DNA from: Microcaldota archaeon
Lineage (GTDB): Archaea > Micrarchaeota > Micrarchaeia > Anstonellales > Anstonellaceae
Direction of reading: 5' to 3'
Assembly (NCBI GenBank): GCA_023248455.1
Contig: JAHFEN010000033.1
Coordinates: 1 to 7,270 of the forward strand
DNA: 7,270 nt
In this document: positions 1-5,241 of the stretch, in pieces
Layout: each line of letters begins with the position of its first letter
Position numbering within the stretch: position 1 is the stretch's first letter
Position numbers and translations under genes: made by a program
The notes under the pieces: model-generated
Databases searched by the model: none
Told to the model about the DNA's origin: nothing
Seen by the model: the letters and a program-made list of their open reading frames with translations, nothing else

Positions 1-53
1 CCTGCATTCGCCCTTCCCCCTTCGACTATGGCAGGTATGGTGATTTTTGTCAT
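1..53 (-). CDS. rpl11: Ribosomal protein uL11 (L11), N-terminal fragment cut by window edge
   Basis: The minus strand from the ATG at 53-51 reads MTKITIPAIVEGGRANAG and runs off the left edge after 17 complete codons. This matches the highly conserved start of uL11, where a short beta strand is followed by a glycine-rich turn of the form VxGGxAxxGPPLGP. uL11 binds 23S rRNA at the GTPase-associated centre together with the L10/L12 stalk. A GAGGG stretch at 66-62 lies 8 bases before the ATG and can serve as the ribosome binding site. The gene lies 77 bases downstream of the lipoprotein gene on the same strand and seems to have its own promoter. Only the N-terminus is visible, so identity rests on this short match; the rest of the gene, and whether L1/L10/L12 genes follow as is usual, lies outside the window. 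Confidence 0.82.
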   Translation of the reverse strand, partial: MTKITIPAIVEGGRANA

Positions 54-104
54 TTTATCATCCCTCGTTAACCTAAGATCAGGCTTGCCGATATGAGGGC
101 ACGG

Positions 105-120
105 GAATTTAAGGCTTTCG
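105..120 (-). promoter_or_regulatory. Probable archaeal promoter (BRE plus TATA-like box) of rpl11
   Basis: On the minus strand CGAAAGCCTTAAATTC shows a purine-rich BRE-like stretch followed by a CTTAAATT TATA-like box centred near 109. A start point about 26 bases downstream would fall near 83, giving a leader of about 30 bases that contains the GAGGG ribosome binding site. The box lies after the stop codon of the lipoprotein gene (131-133), which supports separate initiation of the ribosomal-protein gene. This is pattern-based inference. Confidence 0.45.
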
Positions 121-130
121 AAACCGCTTG

Positions 131-1086
131 TTACTCCTGCAACGAAAGCTCGCCGCATGGGTCAGTGCCTATTTTCACAGGCACGGGCGAAGCAAGCGGC
201 GTCTTGCCCCTGCACTCGATCTCGTAAATGAAGTCAGTGGAATTGGGGATGCCTTCCACCTTCACCTCGTGCGGGATGCCGTAGCATTTGAAATTCAGAA
301 GGTCGCTTCCAGAGTATCCTCGCCCAGCCACTTTCGCCTTATAGGAATACTCGCCGTTGACCATATCAAGGCTGCTTGAAAGCACAGAGCACTCGTGGGT
401 CTTGTCAAAAACCTCAAGGAGCTTGCTGCCGCATCTCTCGCCGTTGATTGTGGCATATACTTCCACAGTGCCGGCAGTGTCAAACCTGCATATTTTCCCT
501 GTGTCTACCAGGCCGCCTGCCTTCTCTGATATCTCGGTGGTGCCGCAAAGGTAGGCAAGTGTATCCTTGTCAGACTGGGTATATGCCTGCACTGTGACCT
601 GCGAAGTTCCGCCCTTGGTGATGCGGCTTGGCGCAAGCAGCACGGTGCAGCGCGATTTTCCGGCTGGCGCGCTTTCCACTGAGGAGCGGAGGAATTCAGC
701 CCTGCCGCACTCCTTACCATCGAGCTTGGCAATGGCTGGGTTGGGTATTTCCAGCCTGGTGCAGAAATAAAGCTCGCCTCTCTTCTCAGCCGCGCTTCCG
801 CTTGGGCAGATCACCTCGAGCTTCTTAGTCGACGCAGTTTTCACCATAACGTAATACACGCTTGAAGAATCCTTCTGGAACTCAACTGTGCACTTATCCG
901 CCTCCATTGCCGGAGGCTTCTCAGGGGCAGGCAAGGGAGCCGGCGGGGTCTCGTTTTTCACAGGCGCAGGGGCAGGCGGGGGAGGCTGCTGCTGCACAGG
1001 CTTTGGCGAAGGGGCCGAAGGCTGCGAGGCGCACCTGCAAAAAGCATTATTGCCACTATCGATAGCACAAACAGGATGTTTTTCAT
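131..1086 (-). CDS. Secreted Cys-rich lipoprotein with three four-cysteine modules; one-base frameshift at the lipobox
   Basis: I do not recognise the family. The ATG at 1086-1084 follows a perfect GGAGG (1099-1095, 8-base spacing) and encodes an 18-residue signal peptide, MKNILFVLSIVAIMLFAG. That frame then fails, but the long open body in the other frame begins at 1033 with CASQPSAPSPK. Joining the two gives L-F-A-G-C, a textbook lipobox, and a 318-residue precursor; one missing T at about 1033 explains the break. After the Cys comes a Pro/Ala/Gln-rich linker of about 45 residues, then three modules with four Cys each. Counted from the GTG at 997, these are C36-C64-C79-C97, C117-C151-C170-C189 and C203-C238-C262-C281, each ending in Cys-Gly. 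This suggests disulfide-stabilised beta (Ig-like) domains outside the cell; that fold is my inference. The gene is last in the purC-purE-trmI series, 16 bases after trmI. In the body frame the only plausible start, the GTG at 997, lies inside the linker, lacks a signal peptide and is probably not real. The break may be a sequencing error or a true mutation. Confidence 0.72.
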
Positions 1087-1094
1087 GGTCCCAA

Positions 1095-1099
1095 CCTCC
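1095..1099 (-). promoter_or_regulatory. Shine-Dalgarno that fixes the lipoprotein start at 1086
   Basis: GGAGG on the minus strand lies 8 bases before the ATG at 1086-1084. It decides that translation starts with the signal peptide in that frame, and not at the GTG at 997 in the frame of the long body. It is the strongest evidence that the apparent N-terminus of the body frame is an artefact of the frameshift. Confidence 0.7.
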
Positions 1100-1102
1100 A
1101 AT

Positions 1103-1678
1103 TTACTTCTTCACCGCGAAAACTATATAGGCTGTATGGGTGAGCCCGGTGTTCTCAGGCCGCACTCCTGCTGTTCGCACAAGGTAATCCCTCACAATTG
1201 ATTCCACCATATGGATTTCTGCAAAGCCGGCAGCTTCGCACGCCTCGTAGAATTCCCTTGCCTGCTCCACATGTGGAAGGTAGCCGAAAACCATGCCGCC
1301 TTTGCGGAGAGCTTTGTGCGCATGAGGGACAACCTTGTCAGAATCCGCAAGGTCGAGTGTTACCAAGTCAGCATCAGTTTCATCAATGCCATCAAATACA
1401 TTCTTCCTTTTTATCTCCACCGACTCGGAAACTCCCGCCCTTTTCGCGTTTTTTTCCGCAAGCTCGGCAAATTCCTCGCGCCATTCGTAGCTGATGACTT
1501 TTTTCGCTACATTCCCAAGAGCAACAGCAAGCCAGCCGCTCCCTGCGCCAGCGTCAATTACAAGCGAATTCTTGCCGGCACCGGAATAGGCGAGTATAAC
1601 CCCAATGTCCTTTGGGAGAACCACCTGCGGGCCCCGCTTGCATTTCCTGAGTATCTCTGGAAAGAACAATGGAATCAC
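1103..1678 (-). CDS. trmI: TrmI-like tRNA (adenine-N1) methyltransferase, short form
   Basis: This is a Rossmann-fold SAM-dependent methyltransferase, 191 residues from the chosen GTG. The order is: KRGPQVVLPKD (res. ~15-25), the lead-in typical of archaeal TrmI; motif I VIDAGAGSG (~40-48); an acidic residue ending the second strand (ISYEW, ~62-66); LDLADSD (~108-114) at the catalytic-loop position; and a C-terminal HTAYIVFA. TrmI makes 1-methyladenosine at position 58 (and 57 in some archaea) of tRNA, as a tetramer. The usual archaeal protein is near 250 residues and has an N-terminal beta domain before KRGPQ, absent here. I chose GTG 1678 because GGAG (1690-1687) lies 8 bases upstream. A TTG at 1714 directly after the purE TGA is the alternative and would give 203 residues. 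The gene follows purE on the same strand and precedes the lipoprotein gene, so it is probably co-transcribed. A different methyl acceptor cannot be excluded given the missing domain. Confidence 0.78.
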   Translation of the reverse strand: MIPLFFPEILRKCKRGPQVVLPKDIGVILAYSGAGKNSLVIDAGAGSGWLAVALGNVAKKVISYEWREEFAELAEKNAKRAGVSESVEIKRKNVFDGIDETDADLVTLDLADSDKVVPHAHKALRKGGMVFGYLPHVEQAREFYEACEAAGFAEIHMVESIVRDYLVRTAGVRPENTGLTHTAYIVFAVKK

Positions 1679-1714
1679 TCTGTTTTCTCCTGCGTCGCAT
1701 CTCCCGGCAAGCAA

Positions 1715-2134
1715 TCACTTCTTGTTCAGCCTCTCAGCCAGTTTGGAATCGGACAGCCCCAGTATCCTTGCAGCAAGAAACGCGGCATTCTTGCCATTGT
1801 CAATTCCCACGGTAGCTACAGGCACGCCCGGGGGCAGCTGCATTGTTGAAAGGAGCGCATCCAATCCGTCGAGTTTCACATTCACCGGCACCCCTATGAC
1901 CGGCTTTTTCGTCTTCGAGGCAATCACCCCTGGAAGGGCGGCAGACAGGCCCGCAACCCCGATGAATATTTTAGCGTCAGATGCGCGGATTATCTTGTCA
2001 AGCAAATCCGGCGTACGATGGGCTGAGGCAACTTTAATCTCATTGGATATTGCGAACGAATCGAGAGCCTCCTTTGCTTTGTTCGCAATGGGCATGTCTG
2101 TTTCGCTTCCCAGCAGGATAAGGACATCAACCAT
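1715..2134 (-). CDS. purE: PurE, 5-(carboxyamino)imidazole ribonucleotide mutase / AIR carboxylase
   Basis: The product forms CAIR in purine synthesis, the step directly before PurC. From the ATG at 2134 it is 139 residues: VLILLGSETDMP (res. 4-15, phosphate-binding GSxSD loop), VASAHRTPD (35-43, with the catalytic His39), AGLSAALPG (61-69), PVIGVPV (78-84) and LPPGVPVATVGIDNGKNAA (100-118). SAHRTP is the class I signature, but the usual class I GGAAHLPG is replaced by GLSAALPG, which I know as the form found in archaeal PurE. The start at 2134 is favoured by GGTG (2144-2141), which pairs with the CACC of the 16S tail at 6-base spacing, and by family length; the frame stays open up to 2200, but that extension is not PurE-like. 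The gene begins 55 bases after purC, and its TGA directly abuts the trmI frame. No purK is visible here, so the substrate (AIR or N5-CAIR) is open. Confidence 0.9.
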   Translation of the reverse strand: MVDVLILLGSETDMPIANKAKEALDSFAISNEIKVASAHRTPDLLDKIIRASDAKIFIGVAGLSAALPGVIASKTKKPVIGVPVNVKLDGLDALLSTMQLPPGVPVATVGIDNGKNAAFLAARILGLSDSKLAERLNKK

Positions 2135-2189
2135 CAAAAGCACCCCGGCAAACTCCACATTCGACTTGCACTTCCACCATTCGCGCCCT

Positions 2190-3065
2190 CTACCTTTCAA
2201 ACTGCTTTCCGGTCAGTTTCTCATAAGCCTCGATGTACTTCTCGCTCGTCTTGGCAATAACATCCTCGGGAAGCTTGGGGGCAGGCGGCTTCTTATCCCA
2301 GCCGGTAGATTCAAGGTAATCACGCACAAACTGCTTGTCGTATGAAGGCTGGTTCTGTCCTTCAATGTGCCTGTCCGCAGGCCAGTAGCGGGAGGAGTCG
2401 GGCGTAAGCGCTTCGTCAATGAGTATTATTTTCCCGTTATGCATGCCGAACTCGAATTTGGTGTCTGCCAAAATTATGCCGCGCGTGCGTGCGTAGTCTG
2501 CGGCAGTGGAATAAATTTTCAGGGAAAGTGATTTCACTGCATCGTATGTTCCGTCCCCCACAATTTTCCTTCCCTCTTCATCAGCCACATTCTCATCATG
2601 CCCTGCGTCTGCCTTTGTGCTCGGCGTGAATATTGGCCGGGGTAGCTTGCTCGAATTCTTCAGGCCATCAGGAAGCATGATCCCGCAGACGCTGCCAGAG
2701 GCATTGTACTCCTTCAAGCCCGAGCCTGCCAAATAGCCCCGCACAACGCACTCCAGCTTTATCGGCTTTGCCTTCTTCACCACCATGCTCCTGTTTTTCA
2801 GGTAAGAAGGGAGCCCCGCAGGGACTTCGGTGGAAATGAGATGGTTCTCCACAATGCCGCGCAATTTTTCGAACCAGAAAAATGAAAGCTCGGTAAGTAT
2901 CCTGCCTTTGTAGGGGATGCCCTCCCCGAAAACCACGTCGAAAGCCGACAGCCTGTCGCTAGCGACCATCAGCAGGTTTCCGTCGGCAAGCTCGTAGGTG
3001 TCGCGCACCTTTCCCCGCGAAAAAAGCTTCAAGGGCAGGTCTATCTTGGTAATTGCTTCAGTCAT
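2190..3065 (-). CDS. purC: PurC, SAICAR synthetase (long form)
   Basis: The enzyme joins CAIR and aspartate using ATP to give SAICAR. At 291 residues it is longer than the common bacterial and euryarchaeal form (about 240) and resembles the yeast Ade1-like class. Visible landmarks are FSRGKVRDTYEL (res. 15-26, ATP-loop start), SDRLSAFDVVF (36-46), KPIKLECVVRGYLAGSGLKEY (100-120, substrate region), FTPSTKADAGHDEN (146-159), ILADTKFEFG (198-207) and LIDEALTPDSSRYWP (215-229). The C-terminal part, with SYDKQFVRDYLESTGWDK (241-258) and a KYIEAYEKLTG helix, is the added section of the long form. The ATG at 3065 follows GGTGGGAG (3074-3067). A TATA box near 3098 suggests that this gene heads the purC-purE-trmI-lipoprotein transcript. 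No frameshift or lost motif is seen. Function is certain; the evolutionary source of the long form is inference. Confidence 0.97.
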   Translation of the reverse strand: MTEAITKIDLPLKLFSRGKVRDTYELADGNLLMVASDRLSAFDVVFGEGIPYKGRILTELSFFWFEKLRGIVENHLISTEVPAGLPSYLKNRSMVVKKAKPIKLECVVRGYLAGSGLKEYNASGSVCGIMLPDGLKNSSKLPRPIFTPSTKADAGHDENVADEEGRKIVGDGTYDAVKSLSLKIYSTAADYARTRGIILADTKFEFGMHNGKIILIDEALTPDSSRYWPADRHIEGQNQPSYDKQFVRDYLESTGWDKKPPAPKLPEDVIAKTSEKYIEAYEKLTGKQFER

Positions 3066-3093
3066 TCTCCCACCAAAGCTGATGTGGGGTGAA

Positions 3094-3102
3094 ATTTTAT
3101 AA
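3094..3102 (-). promoter_or_regulatory. TATA box of the purC transcript
   Basis: The minus strand reads TTATAAAAT, a near-consensus archaeal TATA box whose centre is about 33 bases before the purC ATG. The start point would then lie near 3072, leaving a leader of only about 7 bases. The box overlaps the TAA stop (3099-3097) of the small upstream ORF, so the end of one unit and the promoter of the next share sequence. Confidence 0.55.
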
Positions 3103-3201
3103 TGCAGCCCTATGCTTTGCGTTCAGGCACAGCCTGTCATTTTCATGAAGGTCGGAAATCTTGATATCCTTTAGGCGCTCAGGGTTGATTTCCACAGCCA
3201 A
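3097..3201 (-). CDS. Unrecognised small ORF, 34 codons (TTG) or 32 codons (GTG at 3195)
   Basis: I do not recognise the product. From TTG 3201 it starts MAVEINPERLKDIKISDL and ends LNAKHRAAL before TAA (3099-3097); the GTG at 3195 is the alternative start. It is hydrophilic and charged, with one Cys, no signal peptide and no membrane segment; the middle could form a helix. Support for it being real: a clear TATA box (GATATAAAAG, 3228-3219) sits 23-29 bases upstream of the two possible starts, the spacing expected for a leaderless archaeal mRNA; the frame is open from there; and amino-acid use is protein-like. It lies between the UbiA gene and purC, with its stop inside the purC TATA box. It could also be the 5' remnant of a decayed gene, or chance, since the start codon is not ATG and the length is small. 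Confidence 0.4.
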   Translation of the reverse strand: MAVEINPERLKDIKISDLHENDRLCLNAKHRAAL

Positions 3202-3218
3202 AATTATACCTGAACTTG

Positions 3219-3228
3219 CTTTTATATC
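3219..3228 (-). promoter_or_regulatory. TATA box upstream of the small ORF
   Basis: GATATAAAAG on the minus strand is a good archaeal TATA match. A start point about 26 bases downstream would fall near 3198, at the TTG/GTG starts of the small ORF (3201/3195). It begins only three bases after the TGA of the duplicated UbiA tail (3234-3232). It may alternatively drive an untranslated leader for purC. Confidence 0.5.
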
Positions 3229-3231
3229 TTA

Positions 3232-3279
3232 TCAGATCAGGCTCGCCCCGTAGCCCAACAGCCAGACTGCAAGCAAGGA
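3232..3279 (-). pseudogene. Diverged duplicate of the last 16 codons of the UbiA-family gene
   Basis: The minus strand from 3279 reads SLLAVWLLGYGASLI followed by TGA. The true C-terminus of the neighbouring gene (3352-3299) reads SLLALAVGLLGYAASLI followed by TGA. With a two-codon gap, 14 of 16 positions (stop included) agree, while the DNA agrees at about 35 of 48 bases, and many of the changes are synonymous (CTG/TTG, ATT/ATC, CTC/CTT). The fragment lies 19 bases beyond the intact stop and in a different frame. Upstream of the SLL codons I see no further similarity. The synonymous pattern indicates that both copies once evolved as coding sequence, so this looks like the tail of a former homologue left after a tandem duplication or a gene replacement. 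Confidence 0.65.
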
Positions 3280-3298
3280 CCGGAGCCGAGAGATTCGC

Positions 3299-4162
3299 TC
3301 AAATCAAGCTTGCTGCGTATCCAAGAAGACCGACTGCAAGCGCGAGCAGGGAGGTTTTTCGCGCAGCCTCGAACGTTTCCTGCGTGGGCTTTTTCGAGAC
3401 CTCAAGCGCCATTCCTGCGAACGCTATCGCAGTAATTGCCACCAGCCCGAGCGAGAGCGTGTTTTTGGGCAAGCCGAGGAAATAGGGGAGGAAGGAAAGC
3501 GGCGAGAGTATTGCGTAACAGGCCTGCGCGCCGAATATCGCGTTTGGCTTGCCCACGAGCGCGGGGAGTGTGTTTGACTTCCTGTACAACACGTCCCCCT
3601 CCACATCCTCCACTGTCTTGATTATTTCCCTGCCCAAGCCAGCCACAAATGCAACGTCGGCAACCGCGAGCAGGGGGAGCGAGGGCACGCTTGAAACAAT
3701 GATGTTGCCGAAGACAAACGGGATTGCCATTGATGCTGCTATGTATGCATTCCCCAGGAGTGCGACATCCTTGAGCTTCAGGTTGTAAAGAATCGAGAAG
3801 AGCGCGAAAAACACTGCTATGAAAAACGCGTAAGTCGGGAGCGGAATGGCTGCAGCCACCCCGAGTGCGTAGCAAACTGCCGAGGCTGCGAGCGCTTTTT
3901 TGGGCGTTATTTCCCCTGCCGCAATGGGCCGGTCAGCCCTCCTGTTCTCAGTGTCTGCCTTGACATCCCAGAAGTCATTGAGCGCGAACGAGCCCATTTC
4001 TATGAAGAACGGTACGGCAAGCGAAAGCAGGATTATTTCCAGAGAAGGGAGCTGCACAGAAAGCGAGCGGGAAGCCAAAAGCTCGGCCAGGAGCACGGCT
4101 GCCACCAGCATGAAAGCGTGCTCAATCCTGAAGAGCCGCTTATAGGCGAGCAGTTTTTTCAT
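3299..4162 (-). CDS. UbiA-family prenyltransferase, probable digeranylgeranylglyceryl phosphate synthase
   Basis: This is a 287-residue integral membrane enzyme with about eight or nine hydrophobic segments (roughly 14-34, 41-61, 88-108, 109-127, 133-155, 160-176, 208-228, 234-254, 268-287). The first Asp-rich motif is NDFWDVKAD (62-70), followed by RRADRP (74-79). The second is KTVEDVEGD (182-190), after GREI. These bind Mg2+ and the prenyl diphosphate. YNLKLKD (126-132) is also typical of the archaeal geranylgeranylglyceryl-phosphate branch. The reaction would add a second geranylgeranyl chain to GGGP in ether-lipid synthesis, at the cytoplasmic membrane. Other UbiA enzymes (quinone or heme pathways) share the motifs, so the substrate is inferred. 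The ATG at 4162 lies 26 bases from a TATA box, with no ribosome binding site, so a leaderless transcript is likely. It follows aguA by 31 bases. A diverged copy of its last codons lies just beyond its stop. Confidence 0.87.
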   Translation of the reverse strand: MKKLLAYKRLFRIEHAFMLVAAVLLAELLASRSLSVQLPSLEIILLSLAVPFFIEMGSFALNDFWDVKADTENRRADRPIAAGEITPKKALAASAVCYALGVAAAIPLPTYAFFIAVFFALFSILYNLKLKDVALLGNAYIAASMAIPFVFGNIIVSSVPSLPLLAVADVAFVAGLGREIIKTVEDVEGDVLYRKSNTLPALVGKPNAIFGAQACYAILSPLSFLPYFLGLPKNTLSLGLVAITAIAFAGMALEVSKKPTQETFEAARKTSLLALAVGLLGYAASLI

Positions 4163-4183
4163 GCATTCATTCTGCAGCCGATG

Positions 4184-4193
4184 CTATATATTC
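4184..4193 (-). promoter_or_regulatory. TATA box for a leaderless UbiA-family mRNA
   Basis: The minus strand reads GAATATATAG, centred near 4188. Twenty-six bases downstream is 4162, exactly the A of the ATG, which is the spacing of leaderless archaeal mRNAs. The box directly follows the aguA stop codon TAA (4196-4194), so the prenyltransferase can be expressed apart from the aguBA pair. Confidence 0.6.
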
Positions 4194-5237
4194 TTATTTC
4201 GGCTCCTGCTGGGTCACGCAATGGATCCCCCCGTAGCCGTGCACCAGCTCCTTGGCATTGATTGGGACGATTTCCCTTCCTGCAAAACAGCTTCCGATTA
4301 TCTCTGCCGCCTCCTCGTCGCATTTGTCCCCGAACACCGGAAGCAGTACGCACCTGTTTGCGATATAGAAGTTCGCGTAGCTCGCAGGCAGTCGCCTGTT
4401 CTCCCCTTGGTCGATTATTGGCGATGGCATGGGAATAGGTATTGCATCAAAGCCGGATGAGGTTAGGAGCGCAGCGCCCGTTTCCAATGCTGCATGATTT
4501 GGGTCGCCACGGCTTTTTTCCCTTGCGCAAATCACTGTGTTTTTCGAAACAAATCTTGCAAAATCGTCCACATGACCGTCGGTGTCGTCACCTTCTATGC
4601 CTTCCTTGAGCCAGACAACGCGCGAGGCGCCGAAATAATCGCTAAGGTAGGTGTTTATCCGGCTTTTGCTCAGGCTCGGATTGCGGTTTTTGTTAAGCAG
4701 GCACTGTTCGGTTGTGAGAAGTGCGCCCTCTCCGTTCACGTCAATCGAGCCTCCTTCCAGTACTATCCCTGGACGGAAAACCCGGATGCCTGCGCTTTCA
4801 AGCCCCCGGCCTATTTTTTCCCCCGCCTTGTCATCCTCTTTCAGGTCGCCGTATTTCCCCCCCCACGCATTGAAAACCCATTTCACTGCAGCTTTCTTGC
4901 CGGTTTTTCTGTTCGTGATGAATATTGGGCAATAGTCGCGCACCCACACGTCTGAGGATTTTATCCTGGAGAAAAGTACATCACCGCTGTAGGCTCCTTC
5001 AGCGGTGAGAATCCTCTCCACGCGCTGCTCCTCCGAATCACTGTCCACCAAAATCTTCACTTTTTCTCCTGATGAAAGCGCCCTTATCATCTCGCAGAAG
5101 GCATTCTCCACCTTTCCGATGGCGCTTTTTGGGAATGTCTCGGTGTTTTTCGGCCAGGAAAGCCAGGTGGCAGAATGCTGCCCCCATTCTGCGGGCATAA
5201 GAAATCCCTGTGAAGAAAGAGTGTCCGGCATTTGCAT
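4194..5237 (-). CDS. aguA: Agmatine deiminase (agmatine iminohydrolase)
   Basis: The enzyme hydrolyses agmatine to N-carbamoylputrescine and ammonia. It is a 347-residue member of the guanidino-modifying (peptidyl-arginine-deiminase-like) family. Landmarks: PAEWGQHSATWLSWP (res. 15-29); DVWVRDYCP (96-104), substrate-binding; VLEGGSIDVNG (159-169); EGDDTDGHVDDFARF (215-229) with the catalytic His222; and GYGGIHCVTQQEP (334-346) with the nucleophile Cys340. All active-site elements are present, and the length is close to the family norm (about 350-380). It starts four bases after the aguB stop with only a weak ribosome binding site, which suggests translational coupling; an ATG two codons later (5231) is an alternative start. 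The partner gene upstream catalyses the next step, which strengthens the assignment over other deiminases such as peptidyl-arginine or arginine deiminase. Confidence 0.95.
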   Translation of the reverse strand: MQMPDTLSSQGFLMPAEWGQHSATWLSWPKNTETFPKSAIGKVENAFCEMIRALSSGEKVKILVDSDSEEQRVERILTAEGAYSGDVLFSRIKSSDVWVRDYCPIFITNRKTGKKAAVKWVFNAWGGKYGDLKEDDKAGEKIGRGLESAGIRVFRPGIVLEGGSIDVNGEGALLTTEQCLLNKNRNPSLSKSRINTYLSDYFGASRVVWLKEGIEGDDTDGHVDDFARFVSKNTVICAREKSRGDPNHAALETGAALLTSSGFDAIPIPMPSPIIDQGENRRLPASYANFYIANRCVLLPVFGDKCDEEAAEIIGSCFAGREIVPINAKELVHGYGGIHCVTQQEPK

Positions 5238-5241
5238 CGCA

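Noticed and set aside
77..86. AGATCAGGCT shared between the rpl11 leader region and 3234-3243
   Set aside because: A 10-base match is expected many times by chance in a window of this size, and the flanks do not align.
131..997. Lipoprotein body read as a complete cytoplasmic protein starting at GTG 997
   Set aside because: The GTG lies inside the Pro-rich linker with no ribosome binding site, while an ATG with GGAGG and a signal peptide lies upstream in the frame one base away and joins exactly at the lipobox Cys.
950..1030. GC-rich, repeat-like stretch (GGCAGG / GGGGC runs)
   Set aside because: It is the codon pattern of the Pro/Ala/Gln-rich linker of the lipoprotein, not an independent repeat element.
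2135..2200. Longer purE start at 2200 overlapping purC
   Set aside because: The additional residues (KGRGREWWKCKSN...) are unlike PurE, and a suitable GGTG lies before ATG 2134.
1211..2345. Long open frames on the plus strand (212 codons at 1211-1849, 246 codons at 1605-2345)
   Set aside because: They lie antisense to trmI, purE and purC, whose motifs are unmistakable; their products show no family signature and are shadows of GC-biased codon use.
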